DNA of 64,000 nt from Sphaerulina vaccinii (taxonomy: Eukaryota > Ascomycota > Dothideomycetes > Mycosphaerellales > Mycosphaerellaceae). Of the stretch, positions 23,309 to 32,569 are shown piece after piece. Numbering within the stretch: the first letter of the stretch is position 1; every line of letters begins with the position of its first letter. The position numbers and the translations under genes are program-made. Location: assembly GCA_022570795.1 (NCBI GenBank), contig JAKUDP010000005.1, positions 806,001-870,000 of the forward strand, given 5' to 3'. The notes below the pieces were generated by a model. The model did no database searches. It was not told the DNA's origin and saw nothing but the letters and a program-made list of their open reading frames with translations.

Positions 23309-23804
23309 GGTTGCTGAGAGGAGGCAAGTCGAGGTGAGATGTGTACGTAGACAGCGAGCACAACAGCAGAAGTACTTGTACTTGTACTTGTGTGTCGACT
23401 CTGTATGTACCTCCGGAGGTATGTCTTCACACAGAATGTTGCGATCCTTGACCCTCGACCGACTTTCTAGTGGGGTCTGTCTGGCACTACGTATGTGTTC
23501 GACGAGAGTAGGCTGTCGCGCTGAAGTTGGAAGATTGAAGTGTCAAGGTTGATATGATCGATTTCTTGCGGTTGTCTCCTTCTTCTGTCCTCCCGCTACG
23601 AGACTCGACAGTACATTGCAGTATTCAAGCATATGCAGTCCAGAATGTTGCAGGGTGAGAAAGTTATCTCACTTCTCAGGCCTGATTAGACTTAGTGTGT
23701 TAAGACAAGCGAGACTTGGCGCCCACTTCTCCAATTCTCACCATCTTTTGACTTCACAAACTTGAAAGCAACGACACACTTCACCCAACGACCAATCCGC
23801 CAAC
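23309..23804. promoter_or_regulatory. Divergent promoter region, BAG protein / RPL16
   Basis: This contains the 17-bp motif CTTGGCGCCCACTTCTC at 23715-23731, about 75 bp before the RPL16 start codon, identical to one upstream of EGD1. There is also a CCAAT pentamer around 23791 and a short TACTTG tandem repeat near 23370-23391. No extra coding exon was established. Confidence 0.45.
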
Positions 23805-24623
23805 ATGTCGACCTTCGAACCGGTGGTACGTACGAAATCCCTGAGAAGAACGAGGTGGAGAAGAGTAGTCTGCGCCGAGGTGCCTGCAGCAAGAAAAATG
23901 CATTCGAGATGAAATGGAAGAAGAAACATGTACTAAGACTGCGGTATACAGGTTGTTATTGACGGCAAGGGACACCTTCTCGGTCGTCTCGCCTCGACTG
24001 TGGCCAAGCAACTCCTCAATGGCCAGAAGATTGTCGTCGTCCGCTGCGAGGCCCTCAACATCTCTGGAGAGTTCTTCCGCGCCAAGCGTACGTCTCATTC
24101 CACCACCAGCATCGCCGCTCGCCAGGACACGATTCCGAGTCTCAATCCACCAATACAGCACTAACTCTTTCCCACAGTGAAGTACCAGGCCTTCATGCGC
24201 AAGCAGACTCGTTACAACGCAACCCGTGGTGGTCCATGGCACTACCGTTCGCCAGCCAAGATGTTCTGGCGCACTGTCCGCGGCATGATTCCTCACAAGA
24301 CCGAGCGCGGCGCAAAGGCACTCGAGCGCCTGAAGACCTTCGAGGGCGTCCCACCACCATACGACCACAAGAAGCGCCAAGTCGTCCCACAGGCTCTCCG
24401 TGTCCTCCGCCTCAAGCCTGGCCGCAAGTACTGCACTGTCGGTCGTCTTGGCCACGAGTTCGGCTGGAAGTACCAGGATGTCGTCTCCCGCCTCGAGGAG
24501 AGACGCAAGGTCAAGGGCCAGGCATACTACGAGAAGAAGAAGGCTGCGCGCAAGAACTTGGTCGAGGCCCAGAGCAAGGTTTCGAGCGATGTGCAGAAGA
24601 AGCTCGCTGAGTTCGGATACTAG
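23805..24623 (+). CDS. RPL16: 60S ribosomal protein L16 (uL13/L13a)
   Basis: Three exons: 23805-23825, 23952-24087 and 24178-24623, giving 200 residues. The first exon encodes only MSTFEPV. Joins restore VVIDGKGHLLGRLAS and FRAKLKYQAFMRKQ. The conserved uL13 core is clear (GPWHYRSPAKMFWRTVRGM, GAKALERLKTFEGVPPPYD) with the eukaryotic C-terminal helix ending in KKLAEFGY. It is a structural protein of the large cytosolic ribosomal subunit. Codon use is strongly biased to C/G-ending codons, as expected for a highly expressed gene. Early introns after a handful of codons are a common feature of fungal ribosomal protein genes. Confidence 0.97.
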
Positions 24624-25481
24624 ATTTGGAGATAAGAGGTGACACAAAAGTCGGAGTGGCAGTTTAGCTGCTTCTTTGCATGAAGGCTTATCATACCCTG
24701 GCAAAAGGAGTTCAGGTTGGCAGACGGCGTCAAGCTGTTGTCTAGGTCGAAAACGTATCACGATTGCTTCAAAAAGCTATGCCCCGAAGGACGATCAATT
24801 CTTCGAGACAGTCGCACTTGTGCACTGTTCCTTTAGCATACACGCAAGTGTCCCTGCTAAGACTTCGGTCTTTTGCGCCTCAGTGCGTGTGCTGCCTCTG
24901 GGGGAATATGGCATTCATGCCTAATCGGCCTCGTGTCGATCTTCGCCATCTGGCATCGTCAGGCCGCTGCTGCTGCTGCTGCTGCCGGCCTTGTTGTCGC
25001 GCACCGCGTCACTAGATCAGAAGTCCTCACAGGAATCTTGGTCTCATCAAGCCTCGGGATGCTAGTCGAACGGAAGTTTTGAATGTATGGTACAGATCTG
25101 CAATTGCAGTGAGCACTTCGCTATCACGATTGCCTACTTCGACATGGCAGCGTTGCGCAGCGCAGCGGCGGCTTCCCCCATTCCCAATGTTGCACACTGC
25201 ATGTCCCTGGCTTTGTTAACCGTAGACTCTCCATACCCACTGACACCGAATCATAGATCTTTCGTAAGCAATCCATGCAAGTCAAATCTCCCAAGGGCCG
25301 CCGAAAGTTGTCTACCTTGGTCATAGAGCACGCAGCTCGCTATGTTGAAGAAGACAATTACCGGGCACGCTCTGTATCATGACAGCAGGGAACAAGTTCT
25401 TTGCATGGTGCATCATATACATAACGTATACATTTTGAACGTTGGATCTCTCTCATAGTCAGCATTCCACACAGAATAGTC
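24624..25481. other. Intergenic region with a CTG microsatellite
   Basis: 858 bp of convergent intergenic sequence. The only structure noted is a perfect (CTG)6 run at about 24967-24984. No gene was recognised. Confidence 0.4.
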
Positions 25482-27985
25482 TCACTTGTCGTCTCTCGCC
25501 TCACTCTGCAGCAACACCTGATCATACTCAACAACCCCATGCCTTGAGCCAGGCTGCCAGATCAACCCATCACTCTCCATAACCGCCTCGATATCTTTGG
25601 CACCACCACTATAATGTGCCAAGTCGCGCGTTGGCATACTCTCAGCTTGATCTTGCCAGCCAGTATATCCCGCACTCCTGAGCGAGGCATACAGCAGGTG
25701 CGTCTTACTATCCGCAGTATAAGCAATCAACTTATGTCGATCACCTCCGCCGGGTCGACGATCCTTTCTCTTGCTCACACAGCAGTGTAAAGTCCAAGAC
25801 GTGATAATGAGTGTACAGCTGATGAGTACCACAATGACGATACCTACGAGGACGAAAGACTGGTTTTCATCTGTGCTTCGTACGAGTTGACTTCTGCATT
25901 GCGACTCAAGAGCAGAAGCCGCTGGGTCATTCCAGTTTGCAGGCGAGACGACACCGAAGGCAGGACCTGCAGCGTCCCATTGATCAGATTGATTTGCTGC
26001 CCAATTGTTGTTAGGATAGTCGATGATACGGTGCTGGATGTTCGCCAAAGATGTTTGGAACCATCTAGTCGTTTCTAGAATCCATTGATTGTCTGGGAGC
26101 GCTGGTGAGTAGATTCCGTCGACTAGAACATCGCTGGTGGCAAGGGCTCCTGCGCCGTATCCAGCGGTATGGTGCATCAACGAGCTTTTGTGGGCGTAGA
26201 GGATTCTCAGCGCAGTGGCGCGCTGGTTGTTGTTGAGTTGAGAGGTTCGAAGTCGTTGAGTGATTGCTGTATCCATCCTTGAGATGATGTGCAGGTTCCA
26301 GTGGCCGTATTGCAGAGTTGGATCTGCTCAGAGCAAGCATATGCCTAGCCAAAAGGTGAAAGGTAAGCAGATATCTCCGAATGTGCAGACACTTTGCATC
26401 GTGGTTCGTCTTTCAGCTTGCCACCTCAGCGAGGCCAAGCTATGTAGAGTACGGAGAACAGGCTGTGCTTTGCGTTGTGACTTGACTTACAGTGACGAAG
26501 TGATCTGGAAGATACCATGTCACATTCGTGCCAACACCACCGCTTTCAGTCCATGTATATGTGCCGTTGGCAGAAAACAGGGGATCGAAAGTAGCGTCCT
26601 GGTACATCACACCATTGGGCATGAGGAACAGTAAGCTGAGATCAGCGTCCGTCAGGCTGAGTTGTCGGATCGGGTCAAAGTCGAATGGTGAAGGCGTTCT
26701 GCCTGCGTAAGACATGATTGTCCTGCCACATATTAGCCACATCCGTAGAAGGCACAGTACGAATTGCGCTTACGTTGTCTTGTAGCTGATAGATTGAACG
26801 CTTGTGATCTCATTGTAGAGCTGTGTATAGTTAAGGAGAGGGGTTTGGCGTGGTCCAATGCTTCCAAGGTCGATCTCGAATCTCAAGGTACTGCCATTGG
26901 TCAGAGGATCTGCAGTGATATTTGTAGAAGGACCTAGTCGTGGCAGGACAGAGCATGTTGCGGTGCGTCGAAAGCCTACGCGGTCTCTGGACCTCGCAAT
27001 TGATGCCAAGGTGAGTGTGCGAGTCAAGCAGTCCAGTGTCCAACTCGACAGCACCCTCACGCCCTAGGCGACAGAAGTCGTCGAATGGGCAGATGGCGTC
27101 AGTCCGTATGTTGAACGGTAGACGCTGTACTGCGAATATCGAGCAGCCGAGTGTGCCATTTGGGCTTCCATAGCACTGATCGGCGTAGGCGCGGCTCTGT
27201 CTGGTGTCGTTGCTATGCTTAGCGGACCACTGATAGTTTACAGAGCCTCGTGTCACTAAGTCAGAAGGGCTCTGTACGACCTCGAGTCCACAGTTGGTAG
27301 GTCTGAGAAGGACAACGTTTGCCTTGTATGCTGCCACAGTGACTCTACCAACGAACACACTGGCAATGATGAAGCCAACGCTGATCACGAGAGGCCAAAG
27401 AGCCAGACCGTATGCTCTAATCTTCGCACTCTTGACTTTGCCGCTCCAAGCATGACCAGTCTGCACTATCGATATAACGGAACTAGCAGAGCTTTCAGGG
27501 TTGCGAAGCATGACTTGTAGCATTCTGAACATTCCATCCTGAGGAGAGTTTTGAGTTCGAACTTGGTGCAGAGCATACGATGTGATCATCCAGGCGGCGC
27601 CTCCAGCGAGACTGACCAAAACAGCCAGAGCTGAAACGATGAGCACGCCTGTCGAAGCTGGTACAGTGATAGTAAGGCCCTCGGCCAGGTTTGCAGAGTG
27701 ATTGATCCATGGTTTCCAGAGGTAGATCTGGTACTTAGACATCGTAGATCGTTCCCAGGCTGTGTAGTAAGCGGAATGGTGTTAGAAAGCTGTGACAAGA
27801 GGCAGTATACTGATCTGATAGTGGTAGCGTCTAGTATATGCACGCCGAATGCACTGCAGCTTCGTTGCTTTGCTGCAAATTACAGCCACCAGCTGCTGCC
27901 AAGGACATAGATTGGTGTATGGTGTGGTTGACTTACCTAGGTCGAGCCTATCAGGACGGACTGCGAGCACCACACATAGCGCCAT
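25482..27985 (-). pseudogene. Polytopic fungal membrane protein gene with two single-base frameshifts
   Basis: Exons on the minus strand: optionally 27985-27937, then 27759-26774, 26722-26491 and 26344-25482. Splice phases agree only if one surplus base near 26998-27001 and one missing base near 26237 are allowed, giving about 709 codons. The first visible segment has two hydrophobic spans near the N-terminus (VPASTGVLIVSALAVLVSLA; ALWPLVISVGFIIASVFVG). A Cys-containing extracellular domain follows (CPFDDFCRLG, DTGLLDSHTHLGIN, CSEQIQLCNTATGTC, SPALPDNQWILETTRWFQ), then a final membrane span (FVLVGIVIVVLISCTLIITS) and a cytosolic tail (LYASLRSAGYTGWQ). This matches a large, uncharacterised Pezizomycotina family; I know no function for it. 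The breaks could be true decay or assembly indels. If the first small exon is not coding, translation starts at 27742. Confidence 0.65.
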
Positions 27986-28592
27986 GATACTGTATGCGGA
28001 TAAAGAGTGCCTTGTGGGCGACAGCACCATTCCGCCATAATGAACGCACTCCGCATTAGGTATGTGTTCTTTTCGAGTCGCAGGCCTGAGCCATGATAGC
28101 GTAGCCGACCACCGTACACAAGAGACGTGTGGCGAGTGTGTAACACACCTTAAGCGGTAGGTCTCGATGCAGCTCGGATTCGCGTGCGCAGAAGTCCATA
28201 CTTAGCATGTGTGGCGCTCTTGGCACCGCTATGTCGGCGCTGAATCACTGCTCGATGTGGTAAGGATTGTTCCACATCTCCTGTTCCTTGTTCTTGCCCG
28301 AAAGTGCATACAGCCGCTGCGCCGGAGCATGGTTGCCCCATGGCGCTGATGCCGCCTTGGACTGTGGCGGGTGGAGTGTTAAGATGTTCTCCTCGCAGCT
28401 CAATATGAACCCAGCGCGATGCCATCTGCAAGCATGTTGTGCGGAACCTGATTCTATGGCTCTGTCGCCCTTTACGGCTGACTCTCGGTTAGATTCACGT
28501 CGCCTTCGATGTTGTGCTCGATCCCTCGCGAAAAGCTCTATCGTAAGAATCAGAGGACACAGCTCAGCGTCTGTGACCAGCCACACATCCTG
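27986..28592. other. Intergenic, no gene recognised
   Basis: 607 bp between two tandem minus-strand genes; upstream region of the membrane protein gene and 3' region of the CorA gene. Open frames here look random. Confidence 0.4.
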
Positions 28593-30488
28593 TCATCTCC
28601 TCAGACGTCGTGGTGCAGTGTTTGCGCGCGGTCGGTGCTGTACCCATTGCTCTCGCCGGTCGACCTTTGATCTAGCCCTCATCAATACCGTCACGGTGAT
28701 CGACATGACCGGGACCTGCAACAAGAAAATGTTAGTATCGTTGATGGTCGAATCTCGCTTCAAGCCTATCGCTGTAGTTGGCTCAAGCTTGATGAGATAC
28801 CGATGTCAGGGCACGAATTTGCTCGACTTACGGCAATCCACCAGAAGAATACGTCGCTGTGATTGCTTGTAGCCATTGGTTCAAAGTTCATGCCGAAGTA
28901 TCCAGTCAGGAAGGTAAGGGGCAAGAAGAAACTCGAGACCAGGGTGAGTGTTCTCACGCTCTCGTTCTGGCTGGCAGCAATACTATTGAAGATCAGAGAC
29001 GACAAATTCTCTGCAGATCGAATGGAGGTTCGCGTATTGTTGGATAGTGCTGTAACGTGGTCCTGGACATCGCGAAGGTAGATCTGCGTAGTAGGAGAGA
29101 TCACCACGCTCGTCTTCACTTGACCAGTGAGTGTGCCGTCGACAAAGCCTTCTATGCGGCGGCCAGAACCAGGAACGCTTCCATGATCGCACAGAGTTCT
29201 GACCAGAATGGCGATAGCATTGGCATTCTCCATCAGTTGGGTGAGGCCTGATCTCAAGATATGGAGCTGCTTCGTTTGGCCTATGGTGGGCTTACTGAGA
29301 ACGGCCTGCTCCAGATCGTCGAAGGCTTCACTAACTTTCAAGCCGATCGGAAGTGATAAGTCCACCACCGCATCTATCACTGCCTGCAGAAGCATAGAAG
29401 GGTCCTCGCTCGAGCGCACAACAGTTTGTGGCGACCTCAGACGAAGCATGATTGGATCTAGGACATCTTTGCCGGAGTGTTCAAAGATGGTAATGATCGT
29501 GTTGTCGCTTGTGAGGAATGCGCTCACTTGTTCCACGGACATGCCTAAAGTTGAGAATGAAAGGTAAGCAAGAGTTTAAAGGTTCTCATCATACTCCTAC
29601 GCAACTGTCCAGAGCCTGTCTGTGAGGTTGCAGCCCGGGGAGTTGCGTGTTGAATGACAGTACGTCAGCCTTTTGCGCCCATGTCTCGATGCATGCGGAA
29701 TGATGGGGGCACAAAGCCTTGATGTTAAGCCCTGTTGAATAGGTGCATGGAAGCAGCAAAGAGCTAAGAAGCCTTCTAGGAAGTGTGCTATGCTTACCAA
29801 ACCTTCCCGGCACCAGAGTGCGTTGTGATTGTGAAGTCTTGGGAAGTGCGTCCTGATCTTCTTCCGCAAGCTTCACGAGGTTCATCTCCAAGAAGCAGTG
29901 GTCATCATACCAGTCCACTTTGGTTGTAGTATGAGTGTCCATCACATCTTCCATGGCCAGAGGATGCAGGCCTTTGCTCGATCCAAGACACTTGACTACA
30001 TCGTAGTTGATGCCATTGACCCAGATCCATCGCGTAGCTGCCCAGTCTGGCTTTGGCTGATCACGCAGATACGACTCGAGATCATTACTGTTCACATCGT
30101 TTTCTTCAAGCTGTGACTTGGAATAATCTATGATCTTGATTTGGCCTTTACGGTCTGCTTGAGGTGGATCCCAGGTGGTGTCTTGTGAATTGGGGTCCAG
30201 TCCAGGTTCTGCGCCAGCTGTTGGATGCCATGCTCTGGAATATTCGCCAGTGTGAAGGTGGCGACTTAAGACGCGAGAGCATTCATCATTGCCAGTTTGC
30301 GCTGACTTTGGCTGGAGATGGAGATGCTTGTCTTGACTCAGATCCCGCGGCGTTGTGAGAGATGAATGCTGCCGGAAGACTTGTGTAATGACTGGGCAGA
30401 GATGGCGGAACTGGGCAAGAGGTTGGACCTTAGAAGCGAAGGTCTGATGAAGGCGAGCATTCTGGACATGCCTGCGTGTGGTCCTCAT
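28593..30488 (-). CDS. CorA-type divalent cation transporter, probable mitochondrial leader
   Basis: Three exons: 30488-29798, 29544-28832 and 28715-28593, giving 508 residues. Joins restore PGRFGMSVEQVSAFL and DVFFWWIAVPVMSITV. The N-terminal ~45 residues (MRTTRRHVQNARLHQTFASK...) are basic and nearly free of acidic residues, like a mitochondrial presequence. The cytosolic-type CorA domain is recognisable (RWIWVNGINYDVVKCLG, LHPLAMEDVMDTHTTTKVDW, TIITIFEH). The membrane hairpin has TLVSSFFLPLTFLTGYFGMN with the signature GMN selectivity motif, followed by FFWWIAVPVMSITVTVLM. CorA proteins are pentameric Mg2+ channels; the family also includes Zn2+ or Co2+ transporters. Whether it acts in mitochondria or elsewhere is inferred. 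Intron 1 is 253 nt, unusually long here, so a missed exon is possible. A MITE sits in its promoter. Confidence 0.88.
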
Positions 30489-30559
30489 CGTTGATACATG
30501 TTCCAAGTCGTCTTGAGAGTGCTTGTTGTTTTGTAGTTGAAGTGGAAGCAGTAGCAGTA

Positions 30560-30918
30560 CAGTGGTGCTAGCCGAAGTGGACCGAGTCTGTGCGCGGAAG
30601 CGGGCCGAAGGTTCGATCCGGTTCCGTAACGTAATTCATCGAATATTGATAGAAATTGTTAGACTGGATTAAGTCGCTTAATCAGCTCGATCGGGAAGTA
30701 GAGTGGTTATGGCGGGAGCTACTGGATCACGTATCAGAGAATATAATGGGGTCTATACGGAAGCGTGCCGAGGCTGTAATTAGAAATCTAGGTTGGCTAA
30801 CTAAATATTGATGGAGCTTCTAATCAAGCTTGGCTATTTGCTACTACTCTCAGCTAGTCCGTGTCCGGCCCGCGCCTAAAGTGTGCACAGACCCGGTCCA
30901 CTTCGGCTAGCACCACTG
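30560..30918. mobile_element. 359-bp MITE with long terminal inverted repeats and TA duplication
   Basis: The two ends are inverted copies of each other over about 34 bp (30560-30593 and 30885-30918), each starting CAGTGGTGCTAGCCGAAG, with one mismatch. A TA dinucleotide flanks each end (30558-30559 and 30919-30920), which fits the target-site duplication of Tc1/mariner-type transposons. A second GCGGGCC block recurs inverted just inside both ends. The interior is AT-rich and encodes no protein, so this is a non-autonomous element that would need a transposase from elsewhere. It occupies most of the 575-bp intergenic space between the divergent CorA and PRP17 genes and may affect either promoter. 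Confidence 0.85.
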
Positions 30919-31063
30919 TACAAGGCAAGAACCTAGTCGGCGATGGGACCTGCCGCCGGCGCCGACAATCTTTCTCGCTTCACTTCATAACAATTTACAT
31001 GTGACAGGTAGGTTGCGACAACTTCACCTCTCACGCCCATACTTATCACCAACAGACGCGGCC

Positions 31064-32569
31064 ATGTCACTCGTACCTGCGCGCAACGGCGCAAATGGCC
31101 CTCCCACCCGCGCCGGCCAGCTTGTCGAGACGAAGCAGTTCAAAACTTCCACCAAGGGAAAAGTGCCGACAGGATACGCTGAGGAAATAGCCATTTCTGA
31201 GCACAGCTTCCGGGATCTACATCACGGCGTTGAGCGGCAACATGCTGTTGGCAAGAAGCGCAAGCGGGAGACCAAAGGCGACAGCAGCACGGTGTATGGC
31301 GCAGGCGCCTACAAAGGACCATGGGCCAAGTACGAGGAGCGACGGATCGACAGCGACAGTGGTGATGAGATCGAGGTGGAAGTGTCTGGCGACGAGAGCG
31401 GCGAAGAGGTGGTCATTTATGAAGAAGATGCGATTGCGCCAGTTCCAACCAAGGGCTCAAAGGCAGGAACCAGCTACGATGAGGTTGGCCAGGACAAGGA
31501 GACCAGCACGTTCGAAGGCTCGCAACAATACGACTACCAGGGACGGACATATATGCATGTACCTCAGGACTTGGACGTCGACCTCATTGGTGATTTTGAG
31601 AATCTCAATCTGAAGTGCTTCCACCCAAAGAAGCTGATCCACACATACAAGACGCATGGCAAGAATGCGCACGACAAGGCTCTCACGTCGCTCAAGTTCT
31701 TCCCTGGGTCTGGCCACTTACTCTTGTCGGCCGCAGCGGATGGCAAAGTTCGCATCTGGGATGCCTATCACGAGCGAGAGCTGTTACGCTCCTACAATGG
31801 CCACACGAAATCAGTGGTGGATGTCGACTTCACCCCTGACGGTACACGCTTTCTCTCTGCCTCGTACGACCGCCAGATGAAGCTCTGGGACACAGAAACA
31901 GGGCAGTGCATCTCACGTTTCAGCACAGGCAGCACACCGCATGTTGTACGATGGCAACCTGAAGATCCAAGCGGACATGAGTTCCTTGCTGGCATGCACG
32001 ACAACAAGATTGTTCAATTCGACACGCGATTACCTGCCGACGGCGAGAAGAAGAACCCAGTACAGGAGTATGACCACCATCTCGGACCCGTCAATACCAT
32101 CACCTGGTGCGACGAGAACCGCAGGTTCATCACCACATCTGACGATAAGAGCTTGCGAGCTTGGGAATACAACATCCCAGTTCCTATCAAGTTCATTGCT
32201 GAGCCTTACATGTTCCCTATGGTCAAGTCTGCTTCTCACCCCGCCAAGGGTGCAGTATTGTTACAATCTTCTGATAACACAATTAAAGTGTACAATACTG
32301 GCGAGAAGATACGGCAGAACAGGAAGAAGGACTTCCGAGGACACAACAATGCTGGGTATGCAATTGATCTTGCTGTTTCGCCTGATGGAGGTATCGTTGC
32401 TTCCGGTGACAGCGGAGGCTTCGTGTGCTTCTGGGACTGGAAGAGCTGTAAGATGTGGCATAAGATCAAGGCCAGTGACGCTGCGGTCATATCCGTGGCA
32501 TGGCATCCCAGGGAGTCCAGTAAGGTTGTCACTGGAGATTTGAACGGTGTTGTGAAGTACTGGGACTAG
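31064..32569 (+). CDS. PRP17: Pre-mRNA splicing factor PRP17/CDC40 (WD40)
   Basis: Single coding exon from ATG 31064, 501 residues. The N-terminal part has the conserved GYAEEIAISEHSFRD block, a basic cluster (KKRKRETKGD), and YKGPWAKYEERR, the hallmark of Cdc40. An acidic stretch and YQGRTYMHVPQDLDVDL precede seven WD40 repeats (about 215-501: LSAAADGKVRIWDAY, LSASYDRQMKLWDTE, ITTSDDKSLRAWEYN, and so on). Prp17 acts in the second catalytic step of splicing. An acceptor (CACCAACAG at 31047-31055) lies eight bases before the ATG and a donor at 31008, so a 48-nt 5' intron is likely. From memory, other fungal Cdc40 proteins begin ~50-70 residues earlier with a Ser/acidic leader; here no upstream ATG exon is visible between the MITE and this start. 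Confidence 0.92.
   Translation: MSLVPARNGANGPPTRAGQLVETKQFKTSTKGKVPTGYAEEIAISEHSFRDLHHGVERQHAVGKKRKRETKGDSSTVYGAGAYKGPWAKYEERRIDSDSGDEIEVEVSGDESGEEVVIYEEDAIAPVPTKGSKAGTSYDEVGQDKETSTFEGSQQYDYQGRTYMHVPQDLDVDLIGDFENLNLKCFHPKKLIHTYKTHGKNAHDKALTSLKFFPGSGHLLLSAAADGKVRIWDAYHERELLRSYNGHTKSVVDVDFTPDGTRFLSASYDRQMKLWDTETGQCISRFSTGSTPHVVRWQPEDPSGHEFLAGMHDNKIVQFDTRLPADGEKKNPVQEYDHHLGPVNTITWCDENRRFITTSDDKSLRAWEYNIPVPIKFIAEPYMFPMVKSASHPAKGAVLLQSSDNTIKVYNTGEKIRQNRKKDFRGHNNAGYAIDLAVSPDGGIVASGDSGGFVCFWDWKSCKMWHKIKASDAAVISVAWHPRESSKVVTGDLNGVVKYWD

Noticed and set aside
24967..24984. (CTG)6 microsatellite as a functional repeat
   Set aside because: Short, isolated, in intergenic sequence; such runs are common and carry no evidence of function.
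27004..27072. A 68-nt GT-AG intron that might explain the frameshift near 27000
   Set aside because: Using donor GTGAGG and acceptor GCGAG or TCCAG leads straight to an in-frame TAG and removes the conserved DTGLLDSHTHLGIN segment.
28267..28872. 201-codon plus-strand frame opposite the 3' end of the CorA gene
   Set aside because: It overlaps antisense two confirmed CorA exons and the intron between them; composition is Cys/Arg/Ser-rich and non-protein-like.
30569..30621. tRNA promoter-like A box (TAGCCGAAGTGG) and B box (GGTTCGATCC), suggesting a tRNA-derived SINE
   Set aside because: Spacing and B-box sequence are imperfect, no tRNA cloverleaf can be drawn, and the element has clear terminal inverted repeats with TA flanks, which fits a DNA-transposon MITE better.
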